Under the pieces are notes generated by a model, which saw nothing but the letters and a program-made list of their open reading frames with translations, did not search any database and was not told the origin of the DNA. A program made the position numbers and the translations under genes. 21,577 nucleotides of DNA from Acidobacteriota bacterium (GTDB taxonomy: Bacteria > Acidobacteriota > Vicinamibacteria > Vicinamibacterales > SCN-69-37), in the NCBI GenBank assembly GCA_021824055.1, contig JAKALV010000023.1, positions 1 through 21,577 of the forward strand. The letters are read 5' to 3'. Positions 11,744 to 19,626 of the stretch are shown here, one piece after another (position 1 is the stretch's first letter; the number at the start of each line of letters is the position of its first letter).

Positions 11744-14320
11744 CTAGGTCATCAGCGCGCGCAACGCGGCGGCCGCGTCGGCGGCGGAGGGCGGACGACG
11801 GGCCGCATCCTTCATGAGCGCGTTGGCAAAGTAGGACGTGATCCGGGCCGCGCGCTCCGGTGACAGTCCGGTGGCTGCCGGGAGTGGCGCCGGCGTGGCG
11901 TGGGCGACGGCGTGGAGCGTTTCATCCGTGCTGCCGCGCCGGAACGGATGCTGTCCGGCGATGGCTTCGTAGAGCAGCACGTGCAGGCTCCACAAGTCGA
12001 ACGAATGCGCGGGCGGCGATCCCGCCACGGCTTCAGGCGACATGTAGAGCGGCGTCCCCGCAGCCCCGATGTCCGGCCGCGTTTCTTCCGGCAATCTCGT
12101 CGCCGGCAGCAGATGCGCGAGGCCGAAGTCGAGCAGCTTCGGCACGCCGGCGTGATCGAACCCGATGTTGCTCGGTTTGATGTCGCGATGCAGCAGGTGC
12201 TCGGCGTGAATGACCGCGAGCGCCTCGGCGAGCCCGGCTCCGAGCCCCAACACCTCGTGGGCCGGCATCGGCCCCTGCGACAGGCGGTCGGCCAGCGTGC
12301 CGTGTTCCATGTACTCGCAGATGAGCAACGGCTGGCCGCGCCAGGCCTCGACGCCGTAGACCACGGCGAGGTGGCGGTGGGTGACGGCCGCCATCGCGCG
12401 CGCTTCGAGACGGAGCCGCTCGGAGTACTCGGGCGTAGCGCCGGGCAGCATCTTGACGGCGACCGGACGCTCGAGATCCAGGTCCATCGCGCGGTACACG
12501 ACCCCCATGGCGCCGCGGCCGATCCGCCGCTCGAACCGGAACTTGCCCACCAGGAGGCGCGGCACCAGGGACGGGGCCAGCGTGGCGCCGCATTCACGAC
12601 ACACGGTTGTGCCGGCGTCGTCAACGGTGCCACAGGTGCTGCATTCGAGGGCGCGCTCGCGCCGTTGGACGAGACCGACTCGCCACATGTCGGCGCGCGC
12701 GCCCGGCGCGTGGCCCGGTCGGACAACCGCGGACCGCGCCTCGATGGTGAGCGCGGCCGACTCGGCGAGTGCCGCCAGCCACTGGCGGTCGTCGTCGCTG
12801 TACGGCTGGCCGCTCCTCCGGTCGCTGAGCGCGACGAGACCGTTAAGTGTGCCGTCGGACGCGCGGAGCGGCACGAGCAACTGCGCGCCGCAATCGACCA
12901 GCCAGTAGCGTTCTTCCTGCGGCAGCCAGCGCATCGGCGACGTGCCACCGGCCAGCTGCGTGTCAAGCACGCCTTGCCCCGCCGCGAGGAGTTCAGCCAG
13001 CAGGGTGGACGGGGGCAGCGGCTCGACCGATCCCACGAGCGGCACGAACTCGGTCGCCGATTCATTGAGGACGAGCACGACCACGCGATACGGCCGCAGC
13101 GCGCGGTCGATGCCCGACGCCAGACGCGTGACGAGCTCATCGATGCTGCGCGACTGGCGCATGCGGCCGGTCAGGCCGAAGAGCGTTTCGCCGGCGTCGT
13201 CGTGTTCGCTGAAGAGCCAGCGGTGGAGCCCGCGCAGGAGCCGCTGGCGCGACAGCAGCAGGGCGCCGCTCGTGCCGGCGACGACCATCCACGCGATCGC
13301 GGTGCGCGAGAAGACGTCCGCCACCCGCTGGTCCTGATTCCAGTACGCGATGCCGGCAATCGCGACGAGCGGCGCGGTGGCCATGAGCCGGAGCAGGCGC
13401 GCGTCGAGCGCCACCTGTCCCGCGCGGATCACACCTCGCCGCAACTGCCGCGCGCGTCCCTCGATGACCCGGTACGCCAGCACCGACGGCGCCGCAATCC
13501 AGGCGAGGCTGAGGATGGCCACGAGGAGGCGAACCCATTGCGGACTTGGCCCGGGCATGACCTGATTGGGGCCGGCGAGGATGAACTGCACGACAGACAC
13601 CAAGAGCGGCACCATCAGCATGATCCAGCCGATGAACAATCGCTGGTGGCGGCGGCGATCCTCGGGCAGCAGGCCGCCAAACCCCACGAAGCTGAGCGCG
13701 AGCACCAGCAGGCAGAGGCCTGAGCCGATGAGCGGACTGACGCGCGTGTCGACGCCGCCCACAATGAACTGATAGATGAACGGCCGATGCCAGCCGGCCG
13801 TGACCGTGCGGAACAACACGGCGACAAACTGGGCCCCGCCCAGCACCGCGCTCAGGCGCGTGGCGGCCGTCAACCACCGCGCGGATGGTCCCGTCCGCGG
13901 CTGCGGAAACTCCAGCAGGAATTTTCCCAGGTAGTACGGCATGAAGACCTGGGGCGCGACGTCAAGGAGCAACGCGAGCACGGGGACCTGCTCGGCGAGC
14001 ATGCCAAACGCCAGCGACGTCTGGCGGGACGCGATCAGCAGCATCGCCACGCCGAGCGACGCGGTGCGGAACTGGCGGCCGTGTGCCAGCAGCAACAGCA
14101 CGGCGGGAATGAGCCAGGGCCCGCCGCGAATGACGGACTGAATGCCGATGCTGCTGGCGTCGGACACGTGCGGAGCGAACGGTGTGACGATCAGCAGCCC
14201 CGCAACCGTCTTGAATCCCGCGACCGCGACCAGCACGATCGTCGGCCACGACAGTTCATGGGGATGGAGCGAGGGCCCGTGCGGCAGCACGTGGTGCTCG
14301 GTCTGTGAAGTCGGCGTCAC
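11744..14320 (-). CDS. Membrane-anchored GAF / zinc-ribbon / Ser-Thr protein kinase
   Basis: An 858-residue protein with unusual domain order. Residues 25-355 hold about nine hydrophobic segments, the last near 339-356. A GAF-like domain spans about 377-528. A small zinc ribbon follows (C560-x2-C563, C574-x2-C577). A Hanks-type kinase fills 594-855: G-loop GRGAMGVVYR (601-610), lysine K623 in VAVK, HRDIKPSN (711-718) with catalytic D713, DFGLA (731-735) and SPEAVAG (761-767). All catalytic residues are present, so it should be active. The membrane part and GAF are likely inputs. Start is GTG 14320, 20 bases after the sigma-factor stop; co-transcription suggests the two act in one pathway. Confidence 0.92.
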   Translation of the reverse strand: MTPTSQTEHHVLPHGPSLHPHELSWPTIVLVAVAGFKTVAGLLIVTPFAPHVSDASSIGIQSVIRGGPWLIPAVLLLLAHGRQFRTASLGVAMLLIASRQTSLAFGMLAEQVPVLALLLDVAPQVFMPYYLGKFLLEFPQPRTGPSARWLTAATRLSAVLGGAQFVAVLFRTVTAGWHRPFIYQFIVGGVDTRVSPLIGSGLCLLVLALSFVGFGGLLPEDRRRHQRLFIGWIMLMVPLLVSVVQFILAGPNQVMPGPSPQWVRLLVAILSLAWIAAPSVLAYRVIEGRARQLRRGVIRAGQVALDARLLRLMATAPLVAIAGIAYWNQDQRVADVFSRTAIAWMVVAGTSGALLLSRQRLLRGLHRWLFSEHDDAGETLFGLTGRMRQSRSIDELVTRLASGIDRALRPYRVVVLVLNESATEFVPLVGSVEPLPPSTLLAELLAAGQGVLDTQLAGGTSPMRWLPQEERYWLVDCGAQLLVPLRASDGTLNGLVALSDRRSGQPYSDDDRQWLAALAESAALTIEARSAVVRPGHAPGARADMWRVGLVQRRERALECSTCGTVDDAGTTVCRECGATLAPSLVPRLLVGKFRFERRIGRGAMGVVYRAMDLDLERPVAVKMLPGATPEYSERLRLEARAMAAVTHRHLAVVYGVEAWRGQPLLICEYMEHGTLADRLSQGPMPAHEVLGLGAGLAEALAVIHAEHLLHRDIKPSNIGFDHAGVPKLLDFGLAHLLPATRLPEETRPDIGAAGTPLYMSPEAVAGSPPAHSFDLWSLHVLLYEAIAGQHPFRRGSTDETLHAVAHATPAPLPAATGLSPERAARITSYFANALMKDAARRPPSAADAAAALRALMT

Positions 14321-14340
14321 CGCCGCGGATTCTATCCGGC

Positions 14341-14913
14341 TTATCCGTCGACGGCGCGCCGCAATCGCTCGATCGAGCGGTTGACGGACATCCGCGCGGC
14401 CGCCGCTGACGGCCGGCCGGTGAGCTCGGCGATCTGGTCGAAGGTGTAGCCCATCGTCGCGCGGGCGATCACGGCCTCCCGGTCACGCACGTCAAGGGCG
14501 GCGAAGGCATGCTGATAGCGGACCAGGGCCTCACCGTCCAACGCCCGTTCCAGCGCGGACGGTGACTGGTCGATGATCCCGGGGTCGAGCGGCAGCAGCG
14601 CCGGGCGCGCCAGCCCGCGGCGGGCCTGGTCTCGGATGCGATTGATCACGGCTTGGCGGACGTACGCGTCAAGTTCGCCGGGTTTCCGGAAGTCGAGCTG
14701 ATCCATGCGGGTCCACACTCCGAGCGCCGCATCCTGGACGAAGTCCTGCGTTTCCCCGGCGCCCAGGGCCGACTGTGGCACCCGCCCATGCGCCCATCGG
14801 CGGATTCGTTTGAGCATGCGGCCAAACACGCGGTCCCATGCGGAGCTGTCACCGGCGCGACCGCGCTGGATCAGGGCATGGGTAGACGACTGGGCATCTT
14901 CAGGCACGGACAT
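14341..14913 (-). CDS. ECF-type RNA polymerase sigma factor
   Basis: A 190-residue sigma-70-family protein. Region 2 covers about residues 12-100 (TQDFVQDAALGVWTRMDQLD, then AYVRQAVINRIRDQARR), and region 4 about 135-187 (LDVRDREAVIARATMGYTFD, QIAELTGRPS, IERLRR). There is no region 1 or 3, as expected for the ECF class. The region-2/4 linker is Pro/Leu-rich. It lies immediately upstream of a Ser/Thr kinase instead of an anti-sigma factor. ECF groups linked to kinases are known, and phosphorylation of the sigma factor is a plausible control. Start is ATG 14913 with GGGGTC about 7 bases upstream. Confidence 0.9.
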   Translation of the reverse strand: MSVPEDAQSSTHALIQRGRAGDSSAWDRVFGRMLKRIRRWAHGRVPQSALGAGETQDFVQDAALGVWTRMDQLDFRKPGELDAYVRQAVINRIRDQARRGLARPALLPLDPGIIDQSPSALERALDGEALVRYQHAFAALDVRDREAVIARATMGYTFDQIAELTGRPSAAAARMSVNRSIERLRRAVDG

Positions 14914-15240
14914 TTATTTGACCCCAGCCTGTTCGATTTGGCCTCTCCGTGCGTTCTATATAAGTGAGGGCGGATTTTCGAGGACTTATCCGCCCGGCAT
15001 CATCCGAGTTGGGCACCAGTGCATTGTGACGCCTGGTGCGGAAAATGGGTGTGCTGGCAGCGAGCCTCGCGTACACCCCGGTGTAGGGTCAGCCGGACGC
15101 GAGCCCGCCTACGGAGGCCGGGGGGAGAATAACGGCCCGTAGTGCCGTGCATTCAGAAGCAGTGTCCTCTGTGTTCGGTGTCGCTCGCTCACGCCGCGAA
15201 CCCGCCGGGCACAGAGGCGCTGCTGCTCTTCGTGTACGAA
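14914..15240. other. 327-bp gap with several inverted repeats
   Basis: No gene is supported here. It holds perfect inverted repeats GGGCGGAT/ATCCGCCC (14968-14995) and GCACCAG/CTGGTGC (15013-15039). A nested CTCGCG-TACACC-CC-GGTGTA...CGCGAG follows at 15066-15103, and CCTCTGTG/CACAGAGG at 15166-15217. A TATATA lies at 14957-14962. The first repeat lies upstream of the sigma-factor gene and could be an operator; the last lies after hemH, on the same strand, and could fold in its 3' end. No known riboswitch was matched. Confidence 0.5.
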
Positions 15241-16239
15241 CTACGAGAGCCACCCCGCCAGCTCGCGACGCGCGATTCGCGCCATCGCGTCCAGCCACGC
15301 CGCGTCAGCGTTCAGGCACGGTACGCGCGCGAAACTTTGACCGCCGCGCTCGACAAATTGCTCGCGGCCGGTGATCCCGATCTCTTCGAGCGTCTCCAGA
15401 CAGTCCGCGGTGAATCCAGGGCAGGCCACCATGATCTTCGCGCGCTGGCGGCCTAGCTCCTCGAGCGTTTGTGCCGTGTAGGGTTGGAGCCATTCTTCGC
15501 GGCCAAAGCGCGACTGAAACGTGACCCGCACGCGCCCGTCATCCCAGCCCAATCGGCGCGTGAGCGCCGCCGCCGTGGCGCGGCAGTGGTCCGGGTAGGG
15601 ATCGCCCTCCTCCGCGTAACGCTTCGGCAGGCCGTGAAAACTCAAGAGCAGGGTGTCGGGGCGCTCGTTCGTGTCGCGGACCTGCTCAATCCCCCGGGCG
15701 AGCGCTTCGATGTAGTCGGCGTCGTCAAAGTACGGCGCGACCACGCGGATCGAGGGCACCACGCGGCGTCGGCCGGCGTCACCGAAGAGCTGTTCAAGGC
15801 TGGACCCGGTCGTGGCGCCTGCGTACTGCGGATACATCGGAAACGCGAGGATGCGCTCGATGCCGCCGGCCTGCAATTCGTCCAACACGCTGGCCAGCGA
15901 CGGGTTGCCGTAGCGCATCGCCACGCGGACGATGACTGCCGGATTGTCGGCGCCCTCATTCAGCCGCGCTTCGAGACCAGCCGCCTGCGCCCGGCTGATG
16001 ACCGCCAGCGGCGATCCCTCGGGCATCCACACTTTCTGGTAGAGCTTGGCCGACTTCGCGGGACGCGTCTGCAGGATGATTCCGTAGAGGATCGGCAGCC
16101 AGATCGCCCGGTTCAGATCGACCACCCGCCGGTCCGACAGGAACTCGCGGAGGTACCGCCGGACGCTGGCCGCATCGGGCGCGTCCGGGGTGCCGAGCTG
16201 CAGCAGGAGCACTCCGATCGGCGGAGATGGCTGGGGCAT
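15241..16239 (-). CDS. hemH: Ferrochelatase
   Basis: A 332-residue enzyme inserting Fe2+ into protoporphyrin IX (or coproporphyrin III in the alternative route). The N-terminus GVLLLQLGTPDAPD is the family signature. The catalytic histidine is H202 in LLLSFHGLPKRY and the conserved acid is E282 in TADCLETLEEI. FQSRFGREEWLQPYT (241-255) is the expected substrate-pocket segment. Length is normal. It is divergent from the heme operon, with a 104-bp region between the two starts, so both may respond to shared signals. Which porphyrin it uses cannot be decided from the sequence. Confidence 0.95.
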   Translation of the reverse strand: MPQPSPPIGVLLLQLGTPDAPDAASVRRYLREFLSDRRVVDLNRAIWLPILYGIILQTRPAKSAKLYQKVWMPEGSPLAVISRAQAAGLEARLNEGADNPAVIVRVAMRYGNPSLASVLDELQAGGIERILAFPMYPQYAGATTGSSLEQLFGDAGRRRVVPSIRVVAPYFDDADYIEALARGIEQVRDTNERPDTLLLSFHGLPKRYAEEGDPYPDHCRATAAALTRRLGWDDGRVRVTFQSRFGREEWLQPYTAQTLEELGRQRAKIMVACPGFTADCLETLEEIGITGREQFVERGGQSFARVPCLNADAAWLDAMARIARRELAGWLS

Positions 16240-16289
16240 GACTCAGCCTAGCCGGGCGCTCGCCGGGGGCCAACGCCCCTGACAAAACC

Positions 16290-16318
16290 GTGACATTTGA
16301 CCTCCCCGCGATTACTAA
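16290..16318 (+). promoter_or_regulatory. Possible promoter of the hemA operon
   Basis: GTGACA (16290-16295) and TACTAA (16313-16318) are separated by 17 bp, 26 bp before the hemA start. The -35 is good and the -10 weak, so this is only a candidate. It lies in the 104-bp divergent hemH/hemA region. Confidence 0.3.
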
Positions 16319-16343
16319 GATTCGAACTCAGGGAGATTGCATC

Positions 16344-17189
16344 ATGACTTTGGCCATCGTCCACCAGGCGCCACCCGCAGAGCCCACATCGAGCGGGGCC
16401 CTGTCGTGGCGCACGTGCCTGCGCGACGTGACGTTTCTCGCCGACAGTCACTGGCGTCGCCCGGACGCGATTGCCGAAGAAGAAGCCTACGGTTTGCTCC
16501 TCGAAATTCTCTGCGGGTTGCGCTCACCGATGCTGGGCGAAACGCAAGTCATGGGACAGTTCAAAGCGTTCCTCGCGACGGTGCCGGCCGAGCACGGCTG
16601 GGTGAAGCGTGTGGGGCAGCGGCTGCTGGCCGACGCCGGCGCGATTCGTGAGCAGCACCTGCACCATCTCGGGTCGCGTTCCTACGGCAGCGCCGTGCGT
16701 CACCGCGTGGGTGGATGCGACCGCATCGGCATCATCGGCACCGGCAAGCTGGCATCGGAAGTGCTCACGTTCCTCGCCGGACACGGCCGGACGATTGATG
16801 TGTGGGGCCGCCGCGCCGAGGCGCCGTTCGATCTTCCTGAGGGCGTGACGTACCGCCAACTGACCGATGTGGCGGCCCTGGACCTGGTGGACGCCCCGTC
16901 CGCGCTGGTCGTGGCCGCGCCCGTGTCATCGATGCTGGCGGCTGGCGTTGCCGCGCGGTATCGCGGGCTGCAGCTCCTGATCGATCTGCGCGGCGAGCAG
17001 GACGGTGGCGCCATTGACGTGCCCGCGCCGAGCGTGACGCTGCAGGATATCTTTGCGGAGATGCAGGCGGCGCGGCGGCATGCGGAAGCGCAGTGCGCGG
17101 AGGCGAAGCACGAGATCGCCCGGCGCAGCCGGCAGTTTGGCATGCGCGACGATCGACGTCCCTTTGGTTGGGACGATCTGTGCGCCTGA
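16344..17189 (+). CDS. hemA: Compact glutamyl-tRNA reductase
   Basis: A 281-residue protein, far shorter than the usual 400-450. It keeps the hallmark block EILCGLRSPMLGETQVMGQF (the family's GLDSMVLGEPQILGQ). It has a candidate catalytic cysteine C25 in WRTCLRDV (the family's TCNR) and an NADPH-binding Rossmann motif IGIIGTGKLASEVL followed by WGRRAE. The stretch before the cysteine is about 25 residues shorter than normal and the C-terminal dimerisation helices are almost absent. The start is ATG 16344, with GGGAG 8 bases upstream. It overlaps hemC by 10 bases. Because hemL follows in the same operon, this is probably the working entry enzyme of the C5 pathway, though loss of function is not excluded. 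Confidence 0.82.
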   Translation: MTLAIVHQAPPAEPTSSGALSWRTCLRDVTFLADSHWRRPDAIAEEEAYGLLLEILCGLRSPMLGETQVMGQFKAFLATVPAEHGWVKRVGQRLLADAGAIREQHLHHLGSRSYGSAVRHRVGGCDRIGIIGTGKLASEVLTFLAGHGRTIDVWGRRAEAPFDLPEGVTYRQLTDVAALDLVDAPSALVVAAPVSSMLAAGVAARYRGLQLLIDLRGEQDGGAIDVPAPSVTLQDIFAEMQAARRHAEAQCAEAKHEIARRSRQFGMRDDRRPFGWDDLCA

Positions 17190-18646
17190 CGCTGCTCAGT
17201 CGCGCCAGCGATCTCGCCCGTCTGCAGGCGGAGATGGTGGCCGCGGCGATCCGGCGCGCCCGGCCCGGGGTCGAGGTCGCGCTGGTCACGCGGCAATCCG
17301 CCGGCGACATCGATGGCGTGACGCCACTCGCGGCGTTTGCCGACAAGGGCGCCTTCACCACCGATCTCTCCGACGCGTTGCGCACCGGCGCCGCCGATCT
17401 GGTGGTGCACTCCTGGAAGGACCTGCCGCTCGAGACGACGCATCCCACGGTCATTGCCGCCACGCTCGAGCGCGCGGATCCGCGCGATCTGCTGCTGGTG
17501 CGCGCCGAGACGATCGCGACGCGGCCGTCCACGCTGCGCATCCTCTCCTCGTCGCCGCGCCGCGCATGGCTGCTCGAGCGCGCGTTGAAACCGCTGCTGC
17601 CCTGGCGCGTGGACGCGCTGGCGTTCGTCGAGGTCCGCGGCAACATCCCGACGCGGTTGAAGCGGTTGCTCGAAGGGCAGGGCGATGCCCTGGTCGTCGC
17701 GAAAGCGGCGTTGGATCGGTTGCTCGGTGGCGGCGAGGCGTTCGGCACGGCGGCGTCCGCCGTCCGGTCCGCGCTGGAACCGTGCCGCTGGATGGTGCTG
17801 CCGCTCCACGAGGTGCCGGGCGCGCCGGCGCAGGGCGCGCTGGCCGTTGAAGTGGCTGCGTCGAACACCGCGGTGATCGAGCTGTTGCAGGCCATTTCGC
17901 ATCGCCCGACCATGGACGCCGTGGAGCGCGAGCGCGCGTTCCTCGCGGCCCATGGCGGCGGCTGCCACGAGGCCATCGCGTCCACGGTGCTGCCGCGCGA
18001 CTACGGCGTCGTGATCAGCGCCAAGGCGAAGGTTGCCGGTGACGATGCGGATATCTGGACGATCGAGCGCGCGACGCCGGTGCCACGCGCGGCGGCGGAA
18101 CGCATCTATCCACGACCCGACGAGCGCGATCGCGCGGTCCGTCGTCCGCTGGCGCTTTCGCAGCCGAAGGGTTCACCCGCGCTGTTCGTGGCGCGCGCCG
18201 ACGCGCTCCGGGCCGACTGGACGATCGAGTCCGGCCAACTGGTCTGGACGTCGGGGACAACGTCGTGGCGCAAGTTGGCGGCGCGCGGGATCTGGGTGAA
18301 TGGGTGCGCCGACGGATTAGGCGACGGCGAGCCGCCGAACGTTGATCGGTTGGCCGGACGCGCCGTGCGCTGGACGCGCCTGACGCACGCCGACGCGGCC
18401 GGTCCCGATGATCTGGCGGCCTATGCCGTCGAGATGCCGCTGCCGGATGATCTGAGCAGCCGCACGCACTTTTTCTGGACGAGCGGCACACAATTCCGCC
18501 GCGCGCTCGAGAAATGGCCGTCCATCCGCCATCGCGTGCACGCCAGCGGCCCCGGGCGGACCGCCGACGTGGTGCGCGAGGCGACGGGCTCGCCGGCTGG
18601 CGTTTGGCTTGATTACGAACAGTGGTACCGGGACACTTGCTTATGA
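17180..18646 (+). CDS. hemC: Hydroxymethylbilane synthase fused to a uroporphyrinogen-III synthase-like domain
   Basis: A 488-residue fusion. Residues 1-300 are HemC: LLSRASDLARLQAE, then VVHSWKDLP (75-83, with catalytic D81), LSSSPRRAW (122-130), VRGNIPTRLKRL (152-163) and the cofactor cysteine C262 in GGGCHEA. Residues about 333-488 look like a divergent HemD: FFWTSGTQFRRAL and HASGPGRTADVVREA resemble its second half. Together they would convert four porphobilinogens to uroporphyrinogen III without releasing the unstable bilane. The start GTG 17180 overlaps hemA by 10 bases; a longer frame begins at 17093 but would lie inside hemA. The stop overlaps hemB (ATGA). Confidence 0.9.
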   Translation: MRLTLLSRASDLARLQAEMVAAAIRRARPGVEVALVTRQSAGDIDGVTPLAAFADKGAFTTDLSDALRTGAADLVVHSWKDLPLETTHPTVIAATLERADPRDLLLVRAETIATRPSTLRILSSSPRRAWLLERALKPLLPWRVDALAFVEVRGNIPTRLKRLLEGQGDALVVAKAALDRLLGGGEAFGTAASAVRSALEPCRWMVLPLHEVPGAPAQGALAVEVAASNTAVIELLQAISHRPTMDAVERERAFLAAHGGGCHEAIASTVLPRDYGVVISAKAKVAGDDADIWTIERATPVPRAAAERIYPRPDERDRAVRRPLALSQPKGSPALFVARADALRADWTIESGQLVWTSGTTSWRKLAARGIWVNGCADGLGDGEPPNVDRLAGRAVRWTRLTHADAAGPDDLAAYAVEMPLPDDLSSRTHFFWTSGTQFRRALEKWPSIRHRVHASGPGRTADVVREATGSPAGVWLDYEQWYRDTCL

Positions 18647-19626
18647 CCTCAGCTTCAGCTGCACCCTGGTCGCGTCTGCGACTGCGCCAGACGGCACATG
18701 TGCGCGATCTGTGCGCGGAAACGGTGTTCACAGCCGCGCATTTCATCCAGCCGTTCTTCGTGGTGGAAGGGCTCACCGGCACCGAGCCGATCGCCGGTCT
18801 TGGCGACGACAACGCGCGTCTGGATGAAGCCGCCATGCTCAAGGTGATCGAAGCCGACTTGAAAGCGGGCGTCCGGCATTTCTTGATGTTCGCCGTGCCG
18901 GCCGAAAAGCGGTCGCACGGTCTGACGTTTGAACACGCGGCCCGTCCGGTGCGCGCCATCAAGAAAGCGTTCGGCGATCAGCTGCATCTGTGGGTGGACA
19001 TCTGTCTGTGCGCGTCCACGGATCACGGGCACTGCGCCATCGTGGACCGTCGCGGCGACATCGATCTGCCGCCGACGCTGGATGCGCTGACGCAGTACGC
19101 GGTGGCGGTGGCCGACGCCGGCGCCGACGGCGTGAGCCCGAGCGACATGATGGACGGGCGGGTTGGCGCGATTCGACACGGCCTCGACGCGGCCGGTCAT
19201 GCGCGCGTGCCGATCATGAGCTACAGCACGAAGTTCGCGAGCAAGTTCTACGGACCCTTCCGCAACGCGGCCGACTCGTCACCGAAATCCGGCGATCGCC
19301 GGCACTACCAGATCGACGTGCGCGCCCGGACCGACGCCATGGCGTCGAGCGTGCGGTGCGCGGAAGAAGGCGCCGACCTCCTGATGGTCAAGCCGGGCAT
19401 GACGTCGATCGACCTCATCGAGCCGATCAAGGCGGCGACCGGCAAGCTCGTGGGCGCGTATCAGGTCAGCGGCGAGTACGCGAGCCTGGTGCTGCTGGCG
19501 CGGGAAGGCCTGGCCGATTTCGACGCGGCGCTGCTTGAAACCTGGCACGTGTTTCGTCGGGCCGGCGCGGCGTACATCATTACCTACGGCGCGCGCCGCG
19601 CGCGGTCTCTGGGATTCGGCGCGTGA
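18643..19626 (+). CDS. hemB: Porphobilinogen synthase (delta-aminolevulinate dehydratase)
   Basis: A 327-residue enzyme joining two 5-aminolevulinates into porphobilinogen. The zinc-type metal site is visible: DICLCASTDHGHCAIV with C121, C123 and C131. The two active-site lysines are K197 (SYSTKFASKFYGPFR) and K250 (LLMVKPGMTSIDLI), the Schiff-base residue. Length is normal. The ATG at 18643 overlaps the hemCD stop by 4 bases, and the hemB stop overlaps the hemL GTG by 4, so the operon is translationally linked throughout. Confidence 0.96.
   Translation: MTSASAAPWSRLRLRQTAHVRDLCAETVFTAAHFIQPFFVVEGLTGTEPIAGLGDDNARLDEAAMLKVIEADLKAGVRHFLMFAVPAEKRSHGLTFEHAARPVRAIKKAFGDQLHLWVDICLCASTDHGHCAIVDRRGDIDLPPTLDALTQYAVAVADAGADGVSPSDMMDGRVGAIRHGLDAAGHARVPIMSYSTKFASKFYGPFRNAADSSPKSGDRRHYQIDVRARTDAMASSVRCAEEGADLLMVKPGMTSIDLIEPIKAATGKLVGAYQVSGEYASLVLLAREGLADFDAALLETWHVFRRAGAAYIITYGARRARSLGFGA

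Noticed and set aside
11900..13723. Long plus-strand ORF of about 607 codons across the kinase
   Set aside because: The Arg/Gln/Ala/His-rich translation without domains is antisense to the kinase, whose catalytic motifs are unambiguous.
15041..15135. Possible cobalamin-type riboswitch (AGCCGGA and GCCCGCC words)
   Set aside because: The B12-box resemblance is partial, the other conserved segments were not found, and no gene follows on the plus strand.
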